From Hemicentrotus pulcherrimus (lineage: Eukaryota; Echinodermata; Echinoidea; Camarodonta; Strongylocentrotidae), in contig BEXV01004767.1 of assembly GCA_003118195.1 (NCBI GenBank), positions 9,420 through 23,447 of the forward strand: a stretch of DNA of 14,028 bases, given 5' to 3'. Both the position numbers and the translations under genes were made by a program. The notes beneath the pieces are model-generated. The model did no database searches. It saw only the letters and a program-made list of their open reading frames with translations, and was not told the origin of the DNA. Shown piece by piece: positions 9,101-14,028 of the stretch; positions within the stretch are counted from its first letter, which is position 1; every line of letters starts with the position of its first letter.

Positions 9101-12100
9101 TGATTAAATCTGGCCAGGAACCCATTCAAAACGTGATGATAATAATAGGTATTCCGATTGCGCCTTGAGCATCTCTAGAGATGGATATGCTGCGCTTTAT
9201 AAATATTGTTATTATTACTATTATTATTGAAATGTGGAAACTCTAAATAGTTTTTGAATGACGTCACACTTGACCAATCTATTGCCCTGCATCATGATAG
9301 GAGAATGGTGACTTACTTGACCGTAACACCTAGAGGAGGGGCACCCAGGGCTTCAGTTGCTGCTGCATTAGCTGCTGCAGCCTTAGGATCCATGGTCATC
9401 CCCATGGCCATTGTACCAGCCAGAGACGCACCCAGCTTGATGCTGTCTGAACCATAAGGCATTCGTTTCAGCTCATTGGATGTATCTGTCAAGAACACAC
9501 ATAATATGAGTCATGGGTCAGTCAGAGGTTTCATCAACTACACTCCAGAACGATTCCAATGCATAAAAGAGTTAATTTTTCAAAATGGCAACAAAGCAAT
9601 AATGAGTGCACATGGGCGGAGCGGGCTCTAAATTAATCACGAAGTAAGATAACACTTTAGCGTTTTTTGTATAGCACATAACACAAAGGCATGACTGCAT
9701 GTCTCACAGAAGGAATGGAAATGATGCACCATCATAAAACAGCGCCAGGTTACCTTAGACTAGCCATTTTAACTGGTTGCAAAAACCAATGAGACAAGAT
9801 TAAAGAGGGTACTGTTGTAAGAGCAGATCCTTGATCGAGTTAACATTGTTTTTGTTCTGAATAGCTGACTTACCTTGTGTCATTATCCAGTTCTTGATGT
9901 GCTTGGGTTGAGGGGGCATGGTTAAAAGGTCAAAGTGTATGACCCCTCCCAAGACCTGGTAAGCTCGTAGGTCAACCGTATCCTCGTCTTCCAGCTCGTA
10001 TTCCTCCTCTTCCTCATACTCTTCTTCTTCCAGACCTTCATCCTCCCCAGCTGGTGTCTTGGCAGGCTCTGGTTCTTTGGCTGGGGTAGGGGGCGCGGCC
10101 TCCTGGGCCTCCTCTTTCTCCTGGGCCTCCTCTCCTCCCGCCACAGACTCTGTCGCCTCTCCATCCTCATCTTTTCCCTCTCCATCCTCCCCCTCAGGCT
10201 TCTCCCCGTCTCCCTCAGGAGGAGGGGGTTCCTCAAAGGGCTCTTCTTCCTCTGGAGGAGGGGGGTAGTAGCGCACCCTCTTGAGCTTGAAGGTGCGGCA
10301 CCGATGTGAGAAGTGGTCGTGTGCTGTGTGGATCACACGGATAGCGATGTCAGAGAGAGCAAGCTGCTTGGGAAGCTCAAAGGAGAAATCCTGCTCTTCA
10401 AAGGAATAGCTCTTCAATCTGTAGGAGAGGAAGGGAGAGAGAAGAAGCATGCTAATATTTATTGTCCATATCAATCCAATTTATACAAGCCAAAATATTC
10501 TGAATTAAGATCTGAAATCAAGCAATGAAAAAAATTTTGTAGGAGAAACAATGGCTGTTCTCATTCTACCTTCATTACAACACTCAATTAGAATATATAA
10601 CTAGGCAGTTCACATTGTGTGTTTTTTTAGGGTATAAAATTGGAACACATTTACCCCAGACTGAACAAATGAGTGGGACGATTTCAAACATAGCATGTAA
10701 AAGAAAAGTCATCATCACAGAAACCTCTTCACAAATATTGCTTTAATTCTACAAAAACAGTCTGCAAGCCATTAGATGTGACAACTACTCAACAAATATG
10801 CGATGTCATTCTTTTTTAGTTTCACTTTTGTTTGGACAATTAAAGATGTTCATGCTTCAGTATATAGTCGTTCGTGAAGAAGGCAACTTGCTGATCAGTA
10901 CGTAACAGTGAGCTAACGCTCCTGTGCGTACATCCTTGTGCTGCCCTCTATATATAACAACGCATAAGCAACTTTAAGACAAAGAATAAGCAATGTACCT
11001 TGGGTTCTTGACGAGGTTTCCCCATAGCATCAAGACGATATCCTTGTTGCCTTTGGTGAACTGTAGATTACCCGTCTCAGAGTCAGCGTGGTTGGAAGCA
11101 TCCTGAGAGAGAGAGAGGAGAAAACAAAATCAAACATAAAATTAATTACACACTGTCAATAATCAACTATGTTTGCTGCTTACATGTATGACTGTTCATA
11201 CTTTGCATGAGAAACAAACAAACAGAAACATCCATTTGCTGCTCATGACTGTTCAAATAAGGAATAAAACACACAAGAATATATAACAAAATTAAAAAAC
11301 CAAGTCCCTCTGTTGGTATTTGTACTGAAAGATTACATTTTCATGGTCATGAATTTTTAGCATCTAATTAACATATATATATATATATGTAGGCTTCTTT
11401 TGTTGAGTTGAAAGGCCACTCAAAAATAAAGCCTTACTAATAAATCAGATAACCAGAACAATTTGGGACTTGAAACCCTCCACAAATCGTTATTGGCTGC
11501 CCACTTTTTGTGTTAAACTTGTGTTAAACTTACAGTACAAAGCTTTGATATTATAGAATTATTTTAATGTTATAATTCTAAAATAAATGAGGAAATCTAT
11601 TTCTTTTGAGAGCGAGAGCGTAGAAATCAGCTGCTTATGATGGCATGGCGAATGAATGTAAGGCCAGGCACTTGGCAGTACGGACAGATGAACATTGAGA
11701 GTAAGATTATTACAACAATGTCCATATGCCAGTACTACCAAGAACCAAGCAATGTGTCCGTCGTCCTCGTTAGGTCTTCCTTTGCACCGCCAAGATGAAG
11801 AGATACAGAGCTAGCTTCAATCGTTTCTTTGCTTCTATGCTTGTTTTCTTTTGCACTTTTCAACCTACTCTGCTTAATTACATTTAACTAGGTTAGGTAC
11901 TGCTGCTTTTTAATGTCACATTGCAAATAATTAGTATGTCTACAAATATTTGATTAGAGAGGGTATTAATATGAAGCTATATTTGCTCAGTAAGGCCAAC
12001 ACTCCTACACTGTGCGTCATCTTAGTGTCCTCAATTGCAATTATTTTTACGGGCTTCATTTGAAAACTATTTGTGATGATGATATCTACATGGACTATTA

Positions 12101-13892
12101 AATGTTTGCTATACACACTTCAGTCGAAAGAGCTTTACAAGACACATCAATACTCAATACAATATGACTATACAAGACAAGAACCTATTTAAGAACCTTT
12201 TAGTATTGTATAAATAGGTTCTTATCGATCCACACTCATTTCTAACGTAAGCACTGCATGACTATTCTCAAGCAAGGTATATCTATTCATACAGGCTGAA
12301 TAACACAGAGGAGCTGAATGACACAGGCAGGAGTTCACTTCAAGGTGAAAAACACCCACCAAACCACATCCAGCATATATCAAATGCCCACACATGTATA
12401 CCCACACCCTAAAGATAACCTTTCCATGAATATACATATAGCTCCATATATACACCAAACCAAGCACTGCACGCACAATCCACCTTTCCTCTTTTGAATA
12501 CATTAATGCACCAAACATAATAATGCTGTCTAGATAATATTGCAATATTTTTCTTTCAAATGCAACGTATACTTGCAAATTAATGTCATTAATCTTCAGG
12601 AGAGCACTGGTTTCACCCAAGACCCTCATTAATCAAACCGATCGAAAGTACGCTAGCATGTAATAGAAACTGGTTGGTTGTGGTAGAACAAACGCACGAT
12701 GAAAGCCATTGCACATCTAAACGAGCATCCACATTACATGCATAGCTGGGATGCTTGGCTGATGGTAATTACAATGGCAGATTAGAGTCCCAAGAGAATG
12801 GAATGCTTAATCTAACAACCAAAGTGCAAAGGTCATGGACTGTTGTTATGTAACAACTCTTTTATCAGATGTTATCTACACAATATAGGATTCCAATGCA
12901 TTCAAATCATTACTTCTACATACACACACCATCCGCAGAAGCTTCTACACATGGTAGCACTATGTGAATATAAACTGATGTAATAGGCCTTTTGGCAGCC
13001 TATGCTTGATACAAAATTGCTCTACTTTTATTGATTCCATGTTTGTGGTTCATGAGATTATACCAATAGAACAAGAAAATGAAGGAAGTGAAGAAAATGT
13101 GGAAAGAAGTTTGAGAAGATGAATAATAATTATTAGTAGAGTTTCACCCCTTTTGTTGTGTGAATGGATGAAATTGTTCTGGTTGTTTGCATGTTTATAT
13201 GCGTTTCTATGGTTTTTTATTGATTTATTGTATTGCCTGTTGATAGATAAACTTGAGTTCTGGTAAAAAAAAAAATATAAAAAAAAACGAATTCTCACAG
13301 AATCTAACAAAACTTACACTGAATGTTCAAGATTTCAAATAAATGTCATGTGCCAAACAATTTTGGCAGAAAATGTATACTGGCTGAGTAATGAGAATAG
13401 AAAGATAAGGAAATCAGGGTAGTACCAACCCCGACACCATGTGTGTTGTCCCATATACATCTTTCCGTGTAAGTGATTGTTACTTTACCAAGACTCTGCC
13501 AAATTTATGATGATTTTGATGACTCCAGAACCTTGCATTACACACCATTACTTACATGCTATATGATCAGCTTTTCTGATCCATTCCACACCTTTTCCAT
13601 CACAATGCAATCGCATTACCAGAACTCAAGAACTCAGAACTCTTTAATGGTGGACAAGAATAAATACATTATTTCTTGTAAAACATTGTTTTGCTTGCCC
13701 TTGGAGCATCTTGAGTCCTAAAAAGCAGCATTGTGTTTGACATACCTTCAATAGGGATACAGTAGCTTCATCTAGCTTGGTAAGCAGTATGTTCTGTAGT
13801 TCTATGATGGTTTCTTCATATCTTTTCTCAGTGTTTTCATCTAGCTGCTCTTCAGGTGTGTCTTCAAGAAGGAACTCCAGCTCACAAATCAA
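2900..13892 (-). CDS. DNAI7: DNAI7/CASC1-like axonemal dynein intermediate chain, 3' nine exons (N-terminus outside window)
   Basis: Joining minus-strand exons 13892-13746, 11102-10999, 10418-9874, 9485-9317, 8930-8824, 8367-8201, 7676-7506, 7150-7001 and 3139-2900 gives one open frame of 599 residues ending in TAG. Every junction is GT-AG and phase-compatible. The order of conserved blocks (an acidic N-terminal helix with LDEATVSLLK, then LWGNLVKNPR, FELPKQLALSDIAIRVIHT, MVYWWEEGKQWRLDG, MPFQSWELFPLG, and SWSKWN near the C-terminus) fits what I recall of the CASC1/DNAI7 family (Pfam CASC1_N and CASC1_C). Family members are about 700 residues, so roughly the first 100-150 are missing to the right of the window. 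The Chlamydomonas homologue IC97 is an intermediate chain of inner-arm dynein I1/f that binds tubulin; sea urchin and ascidian sperm have an 84 kDa axonemal homologue. No WD repeats are seen. The identification is from memory and not checked by alignment. Confidence 0.85.
3318..3440. repeat. dispersed repeat, copy 1
   Basis: This segment lines up by eye with 5318-5500 over several blocks in the same order: CTGATTGG, then AGCTCCAAAA, then TCTCT, then GGAGGGA(G/A)CT(A/G)TTTGGA, then TGTCACAAC(C/T)ATCT. Spacing differs by small insertions and deletions, including a longer spacer in the second copy. Two diverged copies in one intron suggest an interspersed family rather than chance. Its class is not recognised. 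Confidence 0.6.
4628..4784. repeat. fold-back element with about 54-bp inverted arms
   Basis: The left arm (4628-4682, with CCTGCTAACATAAAATTTAC and AATAAATTGCGTGATCACTG) is the imperfect reverse complement of the right arm (4730-4784, with ACTGATCAATGCAATTTATT and TTTACGCTAACAAGTTCTGA). Identity is around 80 percent by eye, with a spacer of about 47 bases. It looks like a short non-autonomous inverted-repeat transposon. It abuts the next element at 4786. Confidence 0.72.
4786..4970. mobile_element. short inverted-repeat element flanked by TTAA
   Basis: TTAA at 4786-4789 and TTAA at 4967-4970 bound the element. The left end reads AGCCTTATTCACAAG, then ATGTGGGAAACCG. The right end, read inward on the other strand, gives GGCTCGTTCACATGC, then AATGCGGGAAACCGG. 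These are imperfect terminal repeats of about 28-30 bases. TTAA target duplication is typical of piggyBac-type transposons, so this may be a non-autonomous piggyBac-like MITE. It has no transposase, and two TTAA sites in AT-rich DNA could be coincidence. Confidence 0.6.
5133..5245. mobile_element. MITE-like fold-back element (GGGCCC(T)GTTGCATAAAAC type ends)
   Basis: The left arm reads AGGACCATGTTGCATACAAC, then TTACCATTGATTGTAA. The right arm on the other strand reads GGGCCCTGTTGCATAAAACT, then TACAATTGATGGTAAGT. About 36 bases pair at roughly 80-85 percent. The centre includes TTTGATTGGCTGTGACAG. I recall very similar short elements spread through many animal genomes, but I cannot name the family with certainty. 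It has no coding capacity. Confidence 0.75.
5318..5500. repeat. dispersed repeat, copy 2
   Basis: The partner of the segment at 3318-3440, in the same orientation. It begins after a short GAGAGAGAGAG run and contains TCTGATTGGTC, AAAAGCTCCAAAAA, GAGGAGGGAACTGTTTGGA and TGTCACAACTATCT. It carries additional sequence between the last two blocks. No coding capacity is seen. Confidence 0.6.
5577..5802. mobile_element. fold-back element with TGACGTCA in its terminal repeats
   Basis: The left end (5577: ATAGAGTACCGAAGCTTTGA, then CGTCATAAAAT) matches the right end read on the other strand (ATAGAGTGGTGAAGTGTGAC, then GTCATCAAAAT) over about 31 bases with few mismatches. Both ends carry GACGTCA, a full or near-full CRE palindrome. 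The interior is AT-rich with no frame. Part of the right end recurs at 9258-9285 in another intron (ATGACGTCACACTT(C/G)ACCA), so this is an interspersed family. Confidence 0.7.
6703..6824. repeat. short fold-back repeat (GACCACC...GGTGGTC type)
   Basis: The left arm near 6704-6721 (CCTGCTTTAGTGACCACC) pairs with the right arm at 6796-6814 (GGTGGTCTTTATAGACAGG). A second CAAAGACCACC copy sits just inside the left arm. ATCACTGTAA at the right edge and the repeated GACCACC boxes resemble a common short palindromic repeat of marine invertebrates, as far as I remember. No coding capacity. Confidence 0.6.
7001..7150 (-). CDS. DNAI7: DNAI7-like exon H (50 codons; C-terminal domain)
   Basis: The acceptor is ATTTATAG and the donor is AAAGAT|GTAAGT; the exon is 150 nt, phase 0 at both ends. 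It encodes DEQTEGAAYDQMALTASHF, then AYSWSKWNAETSPDKIILL and GCEKLVPEPVKD. The start does not appear among long open frames. The join to exons G and I is supported by phase and by the smooth protein sequence. The polypyrimidine tract is weak (AT-rich), so the acceptor position is slightly less sure than the others. Confidence 0.83.
7151..7505 (-). other. intron G-H, 355 bp
   Basis: The donor is GTGAGT at 7505 and the acceptor TTTATAG at 7151; phase 0. It is AT-rich with a run of nine A at about 7338. A plus-strand open frame from 7357 runs into exon G and is a shadow. Nothing else is seen. Confidence 0.75.
7506..7676 (-). CDS. DNAI7: DNAI7-like exon G (57 codons; C-terminal domain)
   Basis: The acceptor is TGTCCCTAG and the donor is GATAAG|GTGAGT; the exon is 171 nt, phase 0 at both ends. 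It starts DHLCCFRQAGDGERKPELES, continues ISNKWMEPPQLIETMKKAGV and ends NVFPEEDSKKYVSVCDK. The first seven codons and the acceptor belong to a sequence that is repeated three more times in the intron upstream (7735-7918). The exon itself keeps an intact frame. Confidence 0.86.
7655..7918. repeat. tandem repeat of 66-80 bp covering the exon G splice acceptor
   Basis: Four successive copies start at about 7655 (TCTGAAGCAGCATAGATGAT, inside exon G), 7735, 7801 and 7881 (ACTTAAACAACATAGATGAT). The shared body reads TATATTGGCTACCCTATA(A/T)C then CA(G/A)GGCAAGAC. Unit lengths are about 80, 66 and 80, with a last partial copy. The first copy contains the first seven codons of exon G and its acceptor. 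Copies two and three have lost the AG; the fourth keeps a good-looking TTTCTTTGTAG acceptor at 7903-7904. Confidence 0.88.
7677..8200 (-). other. intron F-G, 524 bp
   Basis: The donor is GTATGC at 8200 and the acceptor TCCCTAG at 7677; phase 0. It contains the intronic copies of the tandem repeat (7735-7918) and a fold-back element (8030-8157), which together make up most of its length. Confidence 0.8.
8030..8157. mobile_element. MITE-like fold-back element (GTCTTACAAAGAGTTG ends)
   Basis: The left arm reads CCAGGACCCTGTCTTACAAA, then GAGTTGATATCAATCG. The right arm, read on the other strand, gives CCTGGGCCACGTCTTACAAA, then GAGTTGCAATTGATCC. GTCTTACAAAGAGTTG is perfectly paired. The centre has the palindrome ATGTACATGTACAT at 8070-8083. 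The architecture resembles the element at 5133-5245 (GGGCC-like end, then an AAA-containing arm), although the arms differ in sequence. Confidence 0.75.
8201..8367 (-). CDS. DNAI7: DNAI7-like exon F (55 codons; C-terminal domain)
   Basis: The acceptor is TTCTTTCAG and the donor is ATCAAG|GTATGC; the exon is 167 nt. Its first two bases complete a Glu codon, and it ends in phase 0. It encodes ERLLSFKTIKFGPLACIQDK, then HINMPFQSWELFPLGTNHAR and FTIIAAILEVEFEIK. Alternating hydrophobic residues suggest beta strands. The PFQSWEL(x)PLG motif is what I most strongly associate with the CASC1_C domain. A plus-strand open frame at 8169-8381 is its shadow. Confidence 0.88.
8395..8634 (-). mobile_element. 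tRNA-derived SINE, probably tRNA-Gln type
   Basis: On the minus strand the 5' end carries a Pol III A box, TGGTATAGTGG (8632-8622), and a B box, GTTCAAATCCC (8587-8577), 34 bases apart. Between them, TTGACTCTAAATCC resembles the anticodon arm of tRNA-Gln (GGACTCTGAATCC), with CTA in the anticodon place. A body of about 170 bases follows, and a 3' tail with GTGCTATATAAAAAGC then AT-rich sequence, similar to SINE tails ending AGCGCTATATAAA. It lies in intron E-F in the same direction as the gene. The acceptor stem is not intact, so it is not a working tRNA. Confidence 0.75.
8758..8796. repeat. (CAA)n microsatellite with adjoining hairpin
   Basis: CAACAACAACAACAAAAACA is followed by AAACATTTTTTGTTTTTGTTT. 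The CAAAAACAAAA half and the TTTTGTTTTTG half are complementary, so the repeat can fold on itself close to the exon E donor. Confidence 0.7.
8824..8930 (-). CDS. DNAI7: DNAI7-like exon E (35 codons)
   Basis: The acceptor is CCCTGTAG and the donor is CAAG|GTAAAC; the exon is 107 nt. The frame is fixed by the previous exon: AA plus G makes Lys, followed by LPDNVLLCEEPQMVYWWEEG and KQWRLDGFHDVKFEQ. This frame is open through the exon, but a different minus-strand frame is open over a longer stretch and would mislead a simple reading. The tryptophan-rich WWEEGKQWRLDG block probably starts the C-terminal domain of the family. Confidence 0.85.
8931..9316 (-). other. intron D-E, 386 bp
   Basis: The donor is GTAAGT at 9316 and the acceptor CCCTGTAG at 8931; the codon is split after its second base. 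It contains a SINE tail at about 9160-9229 on the opposite strand and, at 9258-9285, a fragment matching the right end of the CRE-bearing element at 5577-5802. Confidence 0.78.
9160..9229 (+). mobile_element. SINE 3' end with TTATTATTATT tail
   Basis: GCGCCTTGAGCATCTCTAGA, then GATGGATATGCTGCGCTTTA, then TAAATATTGTTATTATTACTATTATTATT. This matches the general form of animal SINE tails (a GCGCTTTATAAAT motif followed by TTATTATT repeats). The 5' head is not clear: no convincing A and B boxes were found in 9030-9160, so the copy may be 5'-truncated or decayed. It lies antisense to the gene. Confidence 0.55.
9317..9485 (-). CDS. DNAI7: DNAI7-like exon D (55 codons; Met- and Ala-rich)
   Basis: The acceptor is TTGACAG and the donor is GTCAA|GTAAGT; the exon is 169 nt. 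Its first two bases complete an Asp codon with the previous exon, and it leaves AA for a Lys. It reads TSNELKRMPYGSDS, then a Met-rich segment (GTMAMGMTMDPK) and an alanine-rich segment (AAAANAAATEALGAPPLG). This looks like a flexible spacer between the central block and the C-terminal domain. A plus-strand open frame over the same bases is a shadow. Confidence 0.82.
9486..9873 (-). other. intron C-D, 388 bp
   Basis: The donor is GTAAGT at 9873 and the acceptor TTGACAG at 9486; the codon is split after its first base. A stretch at 9653-9690 (TTTAGCGTTTTTTGTATAGC, then ACATAACAC) resembles the tail of the SINE at 8395-8634 and may be a small relic. Nothing else is seen. Confidence 0.72.
9874..10418 (-). 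CDS. DNAI7: DNAI7-like exon C (181 codons; acidic, proline-rich linker)
   Basis: The acceptor is TCCTACAG and the donor is CAAG|GTAAGT; the exon is 545 nt. Residues 85-132 of the reconstructed protein (FEEQDFSFELPKQLALSD, then IRVIHTAHDHFSH and FKLKRV) look like a folded, conserved block. Residues about 136-231 are low complexity: proline clusters (PPPPEEEEP, EEPPPPEGDG), a Gly/Glu/Asp stretch, an Ala/Pro/Lys stretch (PTPAKEPEPAKTP) and a run of Glu and Tyr (EEEYEEEEEYELEDED). The fold resumes with VDLRAYQVLGGVIHFDLL and ends HIKNWIMTQ. The linker is probably disordered and strongly negative. Open frames on the other strand and in another minus frame here are shadows of this biased composition. 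Confidence 0.88.
10419..10998 (-). other. intron B-C, 580 bp
   Basis: The donor is GTACAT at 10998 and the acceptor TCCTACAG at 10419; the codon is split after its second base. It is AT-rich. An imperfect palindromic patch lies at about 10900-10930 (GTACGTAACAGTGAGC / GCTCCTGTGCGTAC). No other feature is seen. Confidence 0.75.
10999..11102 (-). CDS. DNAI7: DNAI7-like exon B (34 codons plus 2 nt)
   Basis: This 104-nt exon is too short to be noticed as a long open frame. It starts after CTCTCTCTCTCAG and ends CCAAG|GTACAT. It begins in phase 0 and leaves AG, which joins the A of the next exon to make Arg. It encodes DASNHADSETGNLQ at the start and IVLMLWGNLVKNP at the end; the (W/L)xNLxKNPR block is what I remember as a conserved core of the family. 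The polypyrimidine tract before it is a pure CT repeat (GA on the plus strand, 11105-11119), so its length may vary between individuals. Confidence 0.85.
11369..11388. repeat. (AT)n microsatellite
   Basis: An uninterrupted TATATATATATATATA core flanked by ACA and TGT, which makes the whole stretch self-complementary. Confidence 0.8.
12179..12223. repeat. perfect 13-bp inverted repeat (hairpin)
   Basis: AAGAACCTATTTA at 12179-12191 and its exact reverse complement TAAATAGGTTCTT at 12211-12223 are separated by 19 bases, which themselves contain another AAGAACCTTTTA. It could form a stem-loop in the intron RNA or be a small element relic. Confidence 0.7.
13746..13892 (-). CDS. DNAI7: DNAI7-like exon A (first visible exon, 49 codons)
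   Basis: The acceptor is TTTGCAG just above 13892 and the donor is AAG|GTATGT at 13745. The exon is 147 nt, phase 0 at both ends. It encodes an acidic, helical segment starting LICELEFLLED and ending KLDEATVSLLK, which probably forms part of the N-terminal coiled-coil-like region of the family. An open frame continues leftward in transcription past 13892, but an acceptor with an AT-rich, T-rich tract marks the real exon edge. The preceding exons lie outside the window. Confidence 0.85.
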
Positions 13893-13929
13893 CTGCAAAT
13901 AAAAATAAATAATTAAGTTACATAAAATT

Positions 13930-13995
13930 AGTTGTAATATATACAGCACATTTTCCACTGGATAGGAAGCGCTTAGAGATGCCTTTCATAGGTCA
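13930..13995 (-). repeat. possible SINE tail fragment
   Basis: Read on the minus strand, CATCTCTAAGCGCTTCC, then CCAGTGGAAAATGTGCTGTA, then TATATT has the layout of SINE tails with a first AAGCGCTT box, a short spacer and a second GCGCTATATAAAT-like box. The second box is degraded. It lies in the intron upstream of exon A. The evidence is only by resemblance. Confidence 0.35.
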
Positions 13996-14028
13996 GTGTT
14001 TGATACAAGCTACCAAGGATTGACAGTG

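Larger units (their letters stand above)
11103..13745 (-). other. intron A-B, 2643 bp
   Basis: The donor is GTATGT at 13745 and the acceptor CTCTCTCAG at 11103; phase 0. It holds an (AT)n run at about 11369-11388, a short near-duplicate of TTTGCTGCT...ATGACTGTTCA (11172-11200 and 11234-11257), a doubled TTGTGTTAAAC at about 11509-11528 and a perfect hairpin at 12179-12223. The open frames at 12222-12629, 13050-13310 and 13473-13721 show no splice logic, no family resemblance and AT-driven composition. I see no exon in the interval. Confidence 0.72.

Noticed and set aside
9922..10236. Arg-rich open frame in a second minus-strand frame
   Set aside because: It overlaps exon C in the wrong frame; only the other frame joins to exons B and D with matching phase.
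10059..10268. Plus-strand open frame rich in Ser and Gly
   Set aside because: It is the antisense shadow of the Glu/Pro-rich linker in exon C; repeats of GAG/GGA codons give long false frames on the other strand.
12222..12629. 135-residue open frame on the minus strand
   Set aside because: It lies inside the A-B intron, has no family resemblance and no supportive splice pattern that keeps the DNAI7 frame, and its Tyr/Ile/Leu-rich text fits AT-rich noise.

Overview
The window looks like nuclear DNA of a marine deuterostome. A sea urchin or other echinoderm is my best guess, inferred from the protein type, the AT-rich introns and the style of the short inverted-repeat elements; no search was possible. 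It carries the 3' part of one protein-coding gene on the minus strand and a left flank of about 2.3 to 2.9 kb with no gene I can support.

The gene is split into nine exons between 13892 and 2900. All eight introns inside the window have GT...AG ends, and the reading frame carries through every junction. Together the exons give 599 residues plus a TAG stop. The protein matches what I remember of DNAI7 (also CASC1, Las1, IC97 in Chlamydomonas, and the axonemal 84 kDa protein p83.9 of sea urchin and ascidian sperm). That is an intermediate chain of an inner-arm axonemal dynein that binds tubulin and helps control microtubule sliding in cilia and flagella. The N-terminal 100 to 150 residues and the promoter lie beyond position 14028. 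The largest exon encodes an unusually long acidic, proline-rich linker.

Reading the plus strand from left to right: 1-655 is a degenerate minisatellite; 656-938 has long C runs; 939-1210 is a tandem duplication; 1380-1745 is pyrimidine-rich; 2221-2296 holds G-rich inverted repeats; and about 2358-2899 is the likely 3' UTR. The last coding exon is at 2900-3139. The 3.9 kb last intron (3140-7000) is full of fold-back elements at 4628-4784, 4786-4970, 5133-5245, 5577-5802 and 6703-6824, plus two diverged copies of a dispersed repeat. Exons then follow at short intervals from 7001 to 11102. Their introns hold a tandem duplication that copied a splice acceptor, another fold-back element, a tRNA-Gln-derived SINE and a second SINE tail. 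A 2.6 kb intron follows, then the first visible exon at 13746-13892.

I found no sign of a new multi-gene system. The most interesting points are the duplicated exon edge with a decoy splice acceptor, the acidic linker, and the cluster of fold-back elements in the last intron.
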